Assembly: GCF_022606465.1 (NCBI RefSeq)
Contig: NZ_JALBUF010000011.1
Span: 1-52,027, forward strand
DNA from: Sulfoacidibacillus ferrooxidans
GTDB taxonomy: Bacteria; Bacillota; Bacilli; Alicyclobacillales; SLC66
Direction: 5' to 3'
DNA length: 52,027 nt
The translations under genes and the position numbers were made by a program. The notes beneath the pieces are model-generated. The model was given only the letters and a program-made list of their open reading frames with translations, was not told where the DNA came from and made no database searches. Shown one piece after another: positions 17,812 through 26,673 of this stretch (its first letter is position 1; each line of letters begins with the position of its first letter).

Positions 17812-18683
17812 GCCTTTTCCTCCTCTTGAACATGTTTTTTAACCGAGGAAATGGCCTCTACAGCAATATCGTATCGATACTCTTGATTAGGGAACTCATG
17901 CTGTTTTACCTCATCCCTATACGATTTAATGGCTGCAATTGCAGACTCCCCTAGCTGTGCATAGGTTTTCACAAACTTTGCTCTACGGGAATCCACTCCA
18001 AGTCCGAGCAGATCATGGTATACAAGAACTTGTCCTGAACATGCATCTCCAGCCCCAATACCGATCGTTGGAATCGTGATTGTTTCAGTAACCAGTGTTC
18101 CTAATGCGCTTGGAATACATTCTAGCACGACCATAAAAGACCCTGCAGCTTGCAAAGCTATAGCATCGTTTAGCAGTTTTTGAGCCGCATGTAGTTCCCT
18201 AGCTTGAACACGAAAACCCCCAAATTGCAATACCGATTGCGGGGTAAGTCCAAGATGACCACAGACTGGTATTCCCGCTTGTACGAGAGCTTGTACATGC
18301 GGAACAATTTCAATTCCACCTTCTAGTTTGAGTCCATCCACATAGGATTCTTGCATGATCCGACTGGCATAGCGAACCGTATCAGCGACACTTTGATGAT
18401 AGGTTGCAAAAGGCATATCTACGATAACCATCGTGTCTTTTGCACCGCGGCGCACCGCTTTTGCATGGTGAATCATGTCTTCAATGGTAACAGGTACGGT
18501 AGTATCATAACCTAACATAACCATCCCAAGTGAATCGCCTACAAGAATCATATCTACACCTGCCGCTTGTGCGTGTGCAGCTTGAGTTGAATCATATGCC
18601 GTCACCATGACAATAGGCTCCGATCGTTCTTTCATAACTTGTACAGAGCGCGTTGTTTGCTTGAATCGTGCTTCTTTGTCCAC
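17808..18683 (-). CDS. panB: 3-methyl-2-oxobutanoate hydroxymethyltransferase
   Basis: First committed step of pantothenate synthesis: ketopantoate from 2-oxoisovalerate and methylene-THF. Motifs: MVTAYDSTQAAHAQAAGVDMILVGDSLGMV (metal-binding Asp residues), VDMPFATY, LEGG, GHLGLTPQSV and IGIGAG. Length 291 is slightly long because of a C-terminal Glu/Lys tail. The GTG start follows AAGGA. It lies between birA and panC, as in B. subtilis. Confidence 0.95.
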   Translation of the reverse strand: MDKEARFKQTTRSVQVMKERSEPIVMVTAYDSTQAAHAQAAGVDMILVGDSLGMVMLGYDTTVPVTIEDMIHHAKAVRRGAKDTMVIVDMPFATYHQSVADTVRYASRIMQESYVDGLKLEGGIEIVPHVQALVQAGIPVCGHLGLTPQSVLQFGGFRVQARELHAAQKLLNDAIALQAAGSFMVVLECIPSALGTLVTETITIPTIGIGAGDACSGQVLVYHDLLGLGVDSRRAKFVKTYAQLGESAIAAIKSYRDEVKQHEFPNQEYRYDIAVEAISSVKKHVQEEEKA

Positions 18684-18697
18684 TTAATCATCATTCC

Positions 18698-19522
18698 TTA
18701 TACAGATAATTGTCCCAATGGACTAGTTTCAATGATTTCACCACTCGCAATGCGATGATGTGTACCTGTGTCATCAATTACAGTAAGTATTCCTGAATGA
18801 TCGATGCTACTGGCAACACCTTCTATTAGATCTCTACCTTGAACAATGCGTACGTGTCGACCGATCGTTTGACAATGTGCAACCCATTCTTCATGAATAT
18901 CTGAGAATCTAAGGCCATGACTAACATCTTTGCGCAATTGTTGAACCTCATCAATAATAAGCGCAGCCAGCTTATTGCGATTATACATTTGACCTGTTTC
19001 TACAAACATTGAAGTCGCTTTTTTACGCAACTCTTCAGGTAAATCTTCAAGACGTAAATTGACATTAATGCCAAATCCAATAATCAAATTCCGCCTTTTT
19101 GCAGAAGAACTAAGCTCTGTTAAAATACCTGCAAGTTTTTTTTCATTAAGCACAATATCGTTGGGCCATTTGATATGCACATTTTCATGAATTACACGCG
19201 TTAGTGCTCGATGTAAAGCCCATGATGCTAGCAGTGGCCATTCTTCATAATGGAGAGCAGGAGAGGACTCATATGAAAGACCAATAGACATGAGTAATCC
19301 CGCCCCCTTCGGAGAGGTCCACGCCCTGCCACGTCTCCCACGCCCTGATGTTTGCGTTTCAGCAAGAACTGCAACCATATCTATAGCTGGATTTGATAAA
19401 TAACCGTACGCTAAATCATTGGTGGATTCGACTTGATCAAATAGATAGATCGGTACATGTGCACTGCGATCCAAGAGATATGAATCAATAGATAGACTTG
19501 ATAATTCATGCGTTTCGCACAA
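18698..19522 (-). CDS. birA: biotin-[acetyl-CoA-carboxylase] ligase without the HTH domain
   Basis: Attaches biotin to biotin carboxyl carrier protein. Catalytic motifs: ESTN (32-35), GRGRRGR (60-66), KWPNDI (118-123) with Lys129, and the IGFGINVN stretch. The C-terminal cap domain (about 225-274) is present. The catalytic domain starts within about 25 residues of the N-terminus, so the DNA-binding HTH of B. subtilis BirA (325 residues) is missing: a class I ligase. The TTG start has a good SD (AAGGGGTG). It lies between cca and panB in the conserved order. Confidence 0.93.
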   Translation of the reverse strand: MCETHELSSLSIDSYLLDRSAHVPIYLFDQVESTNDLAYGYLSNPAIDMVAVLAETQTSGRGRRGRAWTSPKGAGLLMSIGLSYESSPALHYEEWPLLASWALHRALTRVIHENVHIKWPNDIVLNEKKLAGILTELSSSAKRRNLIIGFGINVNLRLEDLPEELRKKATSMFVETGQMYNRNKLAALIIDEVQQLRKDVSHGLRFSDIHEEWVAHCQTIGRHVRIVQGRDLIEGVASSIDHSGILTVIDDTGTHHRIASGEIIETSPLGQLSV

Positions 19523-19528
19523 AACTTT

Positions 19529-20800
19529 TCACCCCTTACTCTTCCACGTTCTTATATATGCCACCAACTCGCTAGGTTGATTGTCAATGATATGAGTAGA
19601 AACAAGATCGTATAAGAGATGCAGAGCGTGTCCTATCTCTTGTTGCTGCAAATCACAAGCTAAAGCAAGTTCATATCCTGAGATGGCTAGATCTTGTAGT
19701 TTAAGCAACAAGCTACTTTCTAGAAGAGTATCCACCTTTTTTTTACTGATGTTGATCACATCGACACGAGCAGTGGTATCTTGCACTGCATATGCCAGTA
19801 CAACAGCTCGCACAAGTCCGTTATATCCAATTCTTTGGTAAATAGCAAGCCAATCATAGGGTAGATAATCAGGAAGACCGATGACACAAGTGCGTGCAAT
19901 GACCAACAGGTCACGTACCTCTTGTATTTCTTTACGTGAGTACCGCAAATTAAATAACAAATCCATCGAAGGTTCCACTGTAGATGAAAACGGAACTGAA
20001 GAACCAGATAACCACACTAACAAGGCTAGTCGATCCAGATATCCAATAACCATTGAAAACAAAGGACAGATAGTACAAAAATGATCGACTGCTCGCCCAA
20101 TCCATGGAGTTATCATGTCTTTAGGTAATGTTTTACATGTCGTTTCTGTCGCGGCATCTAACCATTTTGTCCATTCATCACGACGACGTTCAATCGACAC
20201 TTTCCCAAGCATTTCACAGTTTTGCACAAGTGCATTAGCCGTGTCTTGTTCTAGTGAGAAGTGCAGAACAGACGCAATTCGATAGGCTCTTGCTACACGT
20301 AAACCATCTTCCATAAAGCGTAAAGAGGGAGTCCCTACAGCTCGAATGAGTCGCTGCGTTAGATCACCTAAGCCATCATATGGATCATATAGCACTCCAT
20401 GTACATCTAGTGCCATCGCATTAATCGTAAAATCACGACGACTAAGATCTTTATCAAGTGTTGTCTCAAAGTTTACGAAGTCTGGATGACGCAAATCTCC
20501 ATAAGGCCCTTCCGAACGAAATGTAGTGACCTCAAACGTATAACTTCCCGACAAAACAGCAATAGTACCATGTGCGATGCCTGTTTTCTTTGCATCCGGG
20601 AAAATTTCCAACAGTTTAGTAGGAGTCGCATTTGTTGCGATATCCACATCGTGAATGGCTCTATTTAGCAAAAGATCCCGAACTGCACCTCCAACAATAT
20701 ACGCTTCGCACCCATTTTCATGTAAAAAGTACATAAGTTCTTTTGCATGCTGAAAAAGGTTAGTGTCAGGAATAGTGTAGTAAGTAGTCACGACTGACAC
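19529..20800 (-). CDS. cca: CCA-adding tRNA nucleotidyltransferase
   Basis: Adds or repairs the 3' CCA of tRNAs. Class II polymerase-beta head: YIVGGAVRDLLLNR, DVDIAT (catalytic Asp pair), FRSEGPYGDLRHP, RRDFTINAMAL and EDGLRVARAYRIAS. The C-terminal half is helical and diverged, as usual. Length 423 compares with about 397 in B. subtilis. The GTG start has no clear SD and overlaps the bshA 3' end by 13 bases, so coupled translation is likely. Confidence 0.93.
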   Translation of the reverse strand: MSVVTTYYTIPDTNLFQHAKELMYFLHENGCEAYIVGGAVRDLLLNRAIHDVDIATNATPTKLLEIFPDAKKTGIAHGTIAVLSGSYTFEVTTFRSEGPYGDLRHPDFVNFETTLDKDLSRRDFTINAMALDVHGVLYDPYDGLGDLTQRLIRAVGTPSLRFMEDGLRVARAYRIASVLHFSLEQDTANALVQNCEMLGKVSIERRRDEWTKWLDAATETTCKTLPKDMITPWIGRAVDHFCTICPLFSMVIGYLDRLALLVWLSGSSVPFSSTVEPSMDLLFNLRYSRKEIQEVRDLLVIARTCVIGLPDYLPYDWLAIYQRIGYNGLVRAVVLAYAVQDTTARVDVINISKKKVDTLLESSLLLKLQDLAISGYELALACDLQQQEIGHALHLLYDLVSTHIIDNQPSELVAYIRTWKSKG

Positions 20801-21933
20801 TCTAATGGGTAGTGAATGAGACGCTTGTACAATTCTTCATACTGAGAAACCTTTTCCTCCATAGTAAAAAGTTTTGCGCGTTGCATAGCAGCTTCTGAAA
20901 AAGCATGCCACTTTTCAATATTGCTAAGAATAGACACTGCATAGGCGCCCATGGATTCGGTATCACCGACTGGCGCAAGATAACCTGATTTTCCATGTTC
21001 GACTACTTCCGGTATTCCTCCTGCATTCGAACCTACGACTGGTACACCGCAGGCCATGGCCTCTAATGCAACAAGACCAAAACTTTCTTTTTGCGATGGC
21101 AAAAGTAATAAATCTGCTAAAGAAAGCAACTGTGCCACTTCATCTTGTTGCCCAAGAAATAATACGTCATCTTCAATACCCATTTTGCATGTTAATTTAC
21201 GTGCAGCATCAAGTTCTGGTCCTTCTCCAACCATTAGTAATTTTGCAGGCATAGCTTGATGGATAAGTCTAAATGTCTCAATGACATCTGGTATACGTTT
21301 AACCGCTCTAAAATTTGACATATGCAAAATGACTTTTTCATTGTTTGGTGCAATGCGAAGCTTTAATGTTGGACTTTCTAAACGACGGTATTGTTTCACA
21401 TCGACAAAATTATGTATCTTCATAATGGGACATGCAGGCTCAAATAATTCGTTGGTTTGATCAATAAGACTTTGAGAGACTGCCGTGACAGCATGACTTT
21501 TTTCGATGCCAAGCCGTATAACATCCCTCAAAAGCGGATCTTGTGCAAGCACAGTAATATCCGTGCCATGTAGTGTAGTTACGATGCGCACCTTATGTGT
21601 TCCGAGCATTTCGCGAGCTAAAAATGCACAGACCGCATAAGGAATAGCGTAATGCGCGTGGATAATATCCAAATCGTAGTGGCTAATCACATCCGCCATT
21701 TTTGCAGATAGTGCTAAGTCATAAGGAGACGATTGCAAAACTGGATAAGAAGTCGTCTCCACTTCATGAATATAGATATTGTCCATAAAATAACCGAGAT
21801 AGCCTAAACGAAAGGGTGTTCCTGACACAATAAAATGAACTTCATGACCGCGCGCTGCAAGTGCTTTACCAAGTTCAGTGGCAACAGCACCTGATCCACC
21901 TAGTGTGGCATAACAACTAATTCCAATTTTCAC
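20788..21933 (-). CDS. bshA: N-acetyl-alpha-D-glucosaminyl L-malate synthase BshA
   Basis: GT4-family glycosyltransferase that makes GlcNAc-malate, the first step of bacillithiol. Seen: MKIGISCYATLGGSGAVATELGKALAARGH, DIIHAHYAIPYA, HMSNFRAVKR, and the GT4 donor site ESFGLVALEAMACGVPVVGS. The GGSG N-terminal pattern is typical of BshA rather than other GT4 enzymes. Length 381 is standard. The GTG start follows AAGGTGA. bshB1 precedes it by 20 bases, giving the usual bshB1-bshA pair. Confidence 0.95.
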   Translation of the reverse strand: MKIGISCYATLGGSGAVATELGKALAARGHEVHFIVSGTPFRLGYLGYFMDNIYIHEVETTSYPVLQSSPYDLALSAKMADVISHYDLDIIHAHYAIPYAVCAFLAREMLGTHKVRIVTTLHGTDITVLAQDPLLRDVIRLGIEKSHAVTAVSQSLIDQTNELFEPACPIMKIHNFVDVKQYRRLESPTLKLRIAPNNEKVILHMSNFRAVKRIPDVIETFRLIHQAMPAKLLMVGEGPELDAARKLTCKMGIEDDVLFLGQQDEVAQLLSLADLLLLPSQKESFGLVALEAMACGVPVVGSNAGGIPEVVEHGKSGYLAPVGDTESMGAYAVSILSNIEKWHAFSEAAMQRAKLFTMEEKVSQYEELYKRLIHYPLECQS

Positions 21934-21953
21934 AGACTGTCACCTTCTCCTCA

Positions 21954-22655
21954 TTAAAAAGAACGTATATTCGCCTTAAGTGATGAAGCATAAAGAGGAT
22001 CTGCTTGCCAGAATCCTTCCCCAAAATCACTCCCAATGGCCTGTCCAAATATTCGATCGCGCCCTTCAATCATGGGTAAAAATGAACTTCGAGTGAGGGC
22101 GGTATGCACACCACTGCTTGGATAAAACTGTGATGAATAGGCTGCCAATGCTGCTCGTTTCTTCTCATATACTGATGATACATCAACTGCAAAAGTAGCT
22201 TTTTCCATACCGTTAATAAAATAATGATAAAAAGCACTGGGCCGATATGGAGTTAATCCATCTTCGTGTTTCCTAAGTCCAGACGAAAAGAGAGCTTCCC
22301 GAACCAAATTGGCACATTGCCCATGATCAGGATGCCGATCAGAAGCGTGTGGTGCTAAAATAATGTGAGGTTGAAATGTACGTATCACCTTAACTAGCGC
22401 AGAAATAGTATCAGCTGTTACAAATAATCCACGATCCTGTAACCCAAGACAAATGCGCGCCCCTACCCCGAGTTCTTCTGAAGCTATGGTCGCCTCTTTC
22501 CAGCGCAATTCCGGGTTCCCATTTGACGACATTTCGGCAGCTGTTAAATCACAGATGACCACGCCATCCTTAGCATGTAAAGCACAAGTTGCACCTGCTC
22601 CTAACTCCACATCATCAGGATGAGCGCCAAACGCAAGAATAAAAGTTTCCGCCAT
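21954..22655 (-). CDS. bshB1: bacillithiol biosynthesis deacetylase BshB1
   Basis: Zinc-dependent LmbE-like deacetylase that removes acetate from GlcNAc-malate. Metal motif AHPDD (11-15), with the second His in HPDHGQ; SQFYPSSGV is seen near the C-terminus, as in BshB1. Length 233 fits. A strong SD (GGGAGG) lies upstream of the ATG. Its position between mgsA and bshA is the same as in B. subtilis. Confidence 0.93.
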   Translation of the reverse strand: MAETFILAFGAHPDDVELGAGATCALHAKDGVVICDLTAAEMSSNGNPELRWKEATIASEELGVGARICLGLQDRGLFVTADTISALVKVIRTFQPHIILAPHASDRHPDHGQCANLVREALFSSGLRKHEDGLTPYRPSAFYHYFINGMEKATFAVDVSSVYEKKRAALAAYSSQFYPSSGVHTALTRSSFLPMIEGRDRIFGQAIGSDFGEGFWQADPLYASSLKANIRSF

Positions 22656-22693
22656 GCTGTTTACCTCCCGACAACACTTGGTTCCTCTTGTGA

Positions 22694-23098
22694 TTATTCA
22701 TCAGATGATTCGCTGTGACGCCAGTCGAGATCTCCTCGCCATATCCCCCTTAGCAATAATTCTGCAGATGCCATGTTCGTGGCAACAGGTACATTATGTA
22801 CATCACATAATCGCAATAGTGCAGTTATATCTGGTTCATGAGGCTGAGCCATAAGTGGATCACGCAAAAAAATGAGCAAATCTAGGCGATTTTCAGCAAT
22901 CAATGCACCAATTTGTTGATCGCCACCAAGCGGTCCACTTTGATAGCGGTGAATCTTAAGTTTTGTTGCTTCCATGATTCGTAGTCCAGTCGTCCCTGTC
23001 GCATAGAGATCATGACTTGCAAATAAAGCTTGATAGGCAATTGAAAAGTTAACCAGATCTTCTTTCTTTGCATCATGGGCTACAAGTGCAATTTGCAT
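22694..23098 (-). CDS. mgsA: methylglyoxal synthase
   Basis: Converts dihydroxyacetone phosphate to methylglyoxal and phosphate. Seen: [30 protein letters not shown] with the catalytic region Asp, [15 protein letters not shown], and NVPVATN. Length 134 is normal. SD GAGAGGGGA lies upstream. It lies between dapB and bshB1; methylglyoxal is detoxified with bacillithiol, which may explain the pairing. Confidence 0.95.
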   Translation of the reverse strand: MQIALVAHDAKKEDLVNFSIAYQALFASHDLYATGTTGLRIMEATKLKIHRYQSGPLGGDQQIGALIAENRLDLLIFLRDPLMAQPHEPDITALLRLCDVHNVPVATNMASAELLLRGIWRGDLDWRHSESSDE

Positions 23099-23173
23099 AG
23101 GAATCCCCTCTCCGTTGTTCTACATATACTGCACAGCAATTTTTTCTCTCACATTCTTTAGTATACACCTCGT

Positions 23174-23917
23174 TTAAAATAGATAATGCTCTAGTCCTTC
23201 TGTCAGTCCAACAACATGAATAACCTTTCGAATGCCCAGTAAAACACCTGGCATAAAACTGGTGCGAGACATTGAATCATGACGGATCGTTACATGTTCT
23301 CCATCCCCACCAAAAAGAATTTCTTGGTGTGCTACATACCCTGGCAACCGTACACTATGAATAGGGATCTCCTTAACTACATTTGATTTCTCCAACAAGG
23401 ACTTACGAATGCCTTCAGCCGTTTTTTTAGCTGTTCCGGAAGGAGCATCTTTCTTTTCTGCATGATGATACTCTATAATCTCAATATCCGGAAGGTAAGG
23501 CGCGATAAGATTAGCCATCTTCATCATCAACAATGCTCCAATTGCAAAATTAGGTGCAAACAACCCACCACTTTGTGCAGAGCGTAATTCTTGATCAAGA
23601 CTCTTCAAAAAATCACTAGAAAGACCAGTTGATCCGATGATCGGTCTAACACCTGTCTCTATAGCTGCAGATGCGTTTATCTGTGCACCCAATGCATCAG
23701 TGAAATCAACGTATACATCAGGCCTTGTCTCTAAAAAACATAGATTCGGTTCGGTGTAAATTGGAAAAGGAAACTCCGTATCTTGTATAGCGGTATCTTT
23801 ACGTTTTCGATCAATCCCCCCAACCACTATGATATCTGGGGCACTCATTGTTGCACGTACCGTTTCTCTCCCCATTTTCCCCTGAATTCCTGCAATCACA
23901 ACGCGAATAGGTTCCAT
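23174..23917 (-). CDS. dapB: 4-hydroxy-tetrahydrodipicolinate reductase
   Basis: NAD(P)H-dependent step of the diaminopimelate/lysine pathway, needed for peptidoglycan and for the spore precursor dipicolinate. Seen: VVIAGIQGKMG (nucleotide loop), VDFTDA, GSTGL, FAPNFAIGALLMM, and EYHHAEKKDAPSGTAKK with the catalytic His and Lys. The ATG used is preceded by AAGGAG at 8 bases; the frame is open 20 codons further upstream, but that part overlaps the mazG-like gene. Length 247 is typical. Confidence 0.94.
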   Translation of the reverse strand: MEPIRVVIAGIQGKMGRETVRATMSAPDIIVVGGIDRKRKDTAIQDTEFPFPIYTEPNLCFLETRPDVYVDFTDALGAQINASAAIETGVRPIIGSTGLSSDFLKSLDQELRSAQSGGLFAPNFAIGALLMMKMANLIAPYLPDIEIIEYHHAEKKDAPSGTAKKTAEGIRKSLLEKSNVVKEIPIHSVRLPGYVAHQEILFGGDGEHVTIRHDSMSRTSFMPGVLLGIRKVIHVVGLTEGLEHYLF

Positions 23918-23945
23918 ATGCTCTACTCCTTTTATACGTTCAACA

Positions 23946-24284
23946 TCAACTTGATGGATTTTGCGATTTGCGTGCAAATCGATCGCGATCCCGTGTTTGA
24001 AATTTTTCTAGTACATCTTGATGCGCTTTGGTGAGATCAATTCCTAAAGAATTAGCGAGACAAATAATCACAAAGAGTAAATCCCCTAGTTCAAGTGCAA
24101 GATCTCCATTAGGTTCAGAAGATTTTTTAGGTTTTTCTCCATATGTGTGATTGACTTCACGAGCTAATTCGCCCAATTCTTCTGTAAGTCGAACAATCAA
24201 GGTCATCGGTTGAAAATATCCAATTTCAAATTGTGATATGTATTCATCTACATCATTTTGCAGGTTTGCTAACGTTTTATCCAC
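23946..24284 (-). CDS. MazG-like nucleotide pyrophosphohydrolase (YpjD)
   Basis: Small all-alpha NTP pyrophosphatase of the MazG type, likely a house-cleaning enzyme. The metal-binding pattern EELGELAREV followed by LALELGDLLFVIICLANSLGIDL is clear. The 112 residues match B. subtilis YpjD, which lies in the same place before dapB. The GTG start has GAGG 7 bases upstream. It is the first gene of the minus-strand run that reaches dnaD. Confidence 0.88.
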   Translation of the reverse strand: MDKTLANLQNDVDEYISQFEIGYFQPMTLIVRLTEELGELAREVNHTYGEKPKKSSEPNGDLALELGDLLFVIICLANSLGIDLTKAHQDVLEKFQTRDRDRFARKSQNPSS

Positions 24285-24324
24285 TCTTCGACCTCATTTC
24301 ATCCATCAATTAGGCTCATTTCGT

Positions 24325-24353
24325 ATTATATCCTCATAACCAGTGGACAGCCA
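24325..24353 (-). promoter_or_regulatory. possible promoter of the mazG-like/dapB operon
   Basis: A TATAAT box on the minus strand (24330-24325) lies 40 bases before the mazG-like start. The matching -35 region at 17 bases (TGGCTG) is poor. Confidence 0.35.
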
Positions 24354-24402
24354 TCATAGTTTTAACAGTGATAGCATGTACCAAAAACGGAGGGGGATCT
24401 GC

Positions 24403-25656
24403 TTGCAAAGGCGTCGCAAACAGATCGGGACGATTTTGCTGGCGACTGTCGCTATTTTATTTACAGCGTCCCTAGTCGTATATCCCGAGCAAGGTTTTGA
24501 AACAGGTATTGAAGGGCTCAAAGTATTTTGGGACGTAGTCTTCCCTTCTCTACTCCCATTTTTTATTTTATCCGAACTTTTACTCGGATTGGGTGTAGTG
24601 AATGCGCTTGGCGTCTTTCTTGAACCACTGATGCGCCCTGTATTTAATGTTCCAGGTGTAGGTGCGTTTGCACTATCCATGGGTCTTGCCGCAGGATATC
24701 CAATGGATGCGGTTATTGCAGCGAAGTTTAGACGCACGGGTGCATGTACCCGCGTAGAAGGTGAAAGATTGCTCGCCTTTACTAACACTGCCGACCCCCT
24801 ATTCATGTTTGGTGCGGTAGCTGTGGGTATGTTTAAATCACCTGCATTAGGAGTATTACTTGCGCTTGCGCATTATTTGTCAGCGTTCATAGTAGGCATT
24901 ACCTTCAGATTCTATGGACGCAAAGAAGAACAGTATGAAAGGCCACAACGCCTCACACAACATGAAGGTGCACCTATGTGGAAACGCGCTTATCGTGAAA
25001 TGATGATCGCACGTGACGAAGACAACCGCCCATTTGGTAAATTGCTTGGTGACGCTGTCACAGACTCAGTTAAAACTTTGTTGATGATAGGCGGTTTTAT
25101 TATTTTCTTTGCCGTACTTCTGCGTGTGATGACACAGGTGGGTATTGTTGGATTTTTTGCATTGCCAGTTGCTGCAGTGTTTCAAATGATTCATCTCAAT
25201 CCTACATTAATTTCACCACTCATTAAAGGAATGTTTGAAATTGACATCGGCACTGCAGCCACGGCTACAGCATCTGCCCCACTCATTGAAAAATTGAGCA
25301 TCGCTAGCGCAATTATTGCGTGGAGTGGTTTAGCAGTTCACGCACAGGTTGCTAGTGTACTGACTGATACGGATATCCGCTTTCGTCCCTATCTTGTTGC
25401 GCGGATTTATCAAGCAGTTGTTGCAGCTATTCTTACCTTTGTTTTCTTTAAGATGGGTGTTGGCACTCGTTTTGCTATGATTCCACATGCCATTTCAGCT
25501 ATGGCACCACTCACAGGAGGGTTATCCTCATTTTCAGACTCTCTTTCTGAAATTACTGCTTGGGCTGCATTGTTAGCCATTGCTATTGCCATTTCACTTC
25601 TCATTTATTTTGTTAGAAAGTTTAAATTGGCTTTCTTTTATTCAAAAGGTTTGTGA
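24403..25656 (+). CDS. ylbJ: sporulation integral membrane protein YlbJ
   Basis: Polytopic membrane protein of the nucleoside-transporter-like/spore-maturation group needed for spore cortex in B. subtilis. Seen: FWDVVFPSLLPFFILSELL, ALSMGLAAGYPMDA, TNTADPLFMFGAVAVGM, and a late IASAIIAWSGLAVHAQV, all YlbJ-like, with about eight hydrophobic segments. The TTG start is chosen because GGAGGGGGA lies 5 bases before it; the frame is open 20 codons further upstream without an SD. This gives 417 residues, near the family length. It diverges from the mazG-like gene and converges with uppP. Confidence 0.9.
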   Translation: MQRRRKQIGTILLATVAILFTASLVVYPEQGFETGIEGLKVFWDVVFPSLLPFFILSELLLGLGVVNALGVFLEPLMRPVFNVPGVGAFALSMGLAAGYPMDAVIAAKFRRTGACTRVEGERLLAFTNTADPLFMFGAVAVGMFKSPALGVLLALAHYLSAFIVGITFRFYGRKEEQYERPQRLTQHEGAPMWKRAYREMMIARDEDNRPFGKLLGDAVTDSVKTLLMIGGFIIFFAVLLRVMTQVGIVGFFALPVAAVFQMIHLNPTLISPLIKGMFEIDIGTAATATASAPLIEKLSIASAIIAWSGLAVHAQVASVLTDTDIRFRPYLVARIYQAVVAAILTFVFFKMGVGTRFAMIPHAISAMAPLTGGLSSFSDSLSEITAWAALLAIAIAISLLIYFVRKFKLAFFYSKGL

Positions 25657-25711
25657 TGTAAATCAATACTCCATCCACTAAGACATTGCACGATCAGTAC
25701 ATGTGTACAAA

Positions 25712-25751
25712 CCAAAAAGCGACGGGAGCCAATCCACCCGTCGCTTTTTGG
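25712..25751. terminator. bidirectional terminator between ylbJ and uppP
   Basis: A perfect 15-bp inverted repeat (CCAAAAAGCGACGGG and its complement) around a 10-base loop. It has A and T runs on the two sides, so it can work for both convergent genes. Confidence 0.92.
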
Positions 25752-25784
25752 TGCTACAACATTTCTTATGGTACGCAATCATCA

Positions 25785-26579
25785 TTAAAAGAAAGCGTGA
25801 AAAACAAGTTGATCACCTAAGATGAGAGCCCCAAGTACTAAAGTATAGTAACCAAATGGCCGCAAACTAGCTCGTTCGATCATTCGTAACAGGAAGCGGA
25901 TAGCTATGTATCCGGTAATGCCACTTACCGCCATTCCGGCTAACAAAATAGGGTTTAAAACAAATTGCGATTGTGGGATATCTTTTAATTCAAATACAGT
26001 TGCACCAAGAATGATTGGCACAGAGAGCAAAAAAGAATACCTTACAGCATCTTTACGTTCGATTCCAGCTCCTAGTGCAGTACAAAGCGTGAGACCGGAG
26101 CGAGATAAAGCAGGTAAAATAGCTGCACCTTGTGCCATGCCAATCCAAAACGCACTGTGATATTTCATCTCGCGTGCAAGTACTGGACGTTCATGATGTG
26201 CAAGTGATTCCACATAAAGAAGCATGGTACCTGTGATGATGAATTCAATGCCAAGCGTTGCTCCCGAATGAAAAATAGACTCAAAGGTTTTTTCAAAAAT
26301 TAACCCAATCGCTACAGTAGGGATGGTTGATATGATGAGCAACCCCACGAGTCGATCAAACGGTCTTGTCAGTAAGTGTATAAGATCACGTCGCAACGCG
26401 ACAACGACCGCGAGTAATGTTCCAAAATGCAATAAAACATCAAATGAAAGCGAGTCTCCTTGAAGATGAAGTAAATGTTGTACCAATACTAAATGGCCAG
26501 AGCTACTGATCGGTAAAAATTCAGTTAATCCCTGGACAGCACCAAGCAATAATGCGTGAAATAAACTCATAGGCAGCAC
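25785..26579 (-). CDS. uppP: undecaprenyl-diphosphatase (UppP/BacA)
   Basis: Membrane phosphatase recycling the lipid carrier of cell-wall synthesis; confers bacitracin tolerance. Motif 1: GAVQGLTEFLPISSSGHLVL. Motif 2: GMAQGAAILPALSRSGLT, with the RSG phosphate site. About eight membrane segments in 264 residues, the normal size. It diverges from the YkvI-like gene and is backed by a bidirectional terminator. Confidence 0.95.
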   Translation of the reverse strand: MLPMSLFHALLLGAVQGLTEFLPISSSGHLVLVQHLLHLQGDSLSFDVLLHFGTLLAVVVALRRDLIHLLTRPFDRLVGLLIISTIPTVAIGLIFEKTFESIFHSGATLGIEFIITGTMLLYVESLAHHERPVLAREMKYHSAFWIGMAQGAAILPALSRSGLTLCTALGAGIERKDAVRYSFLLSVPIILGATVFELKDIPQSQFVLNPILLAGMAVSGITGYIAIRFLLRMIERASLRPFGYYTLVLGALILGDQLVFHAFF

Positions 26580-26673
26580 CCCCCTGCCTCATTGTATGGT
26601 GGACGTGCTGTTTGAAGTACAAGCTAGCATGTTTTTATCATTTATTGAATACACCTGTATGGGGGTGGATGCT

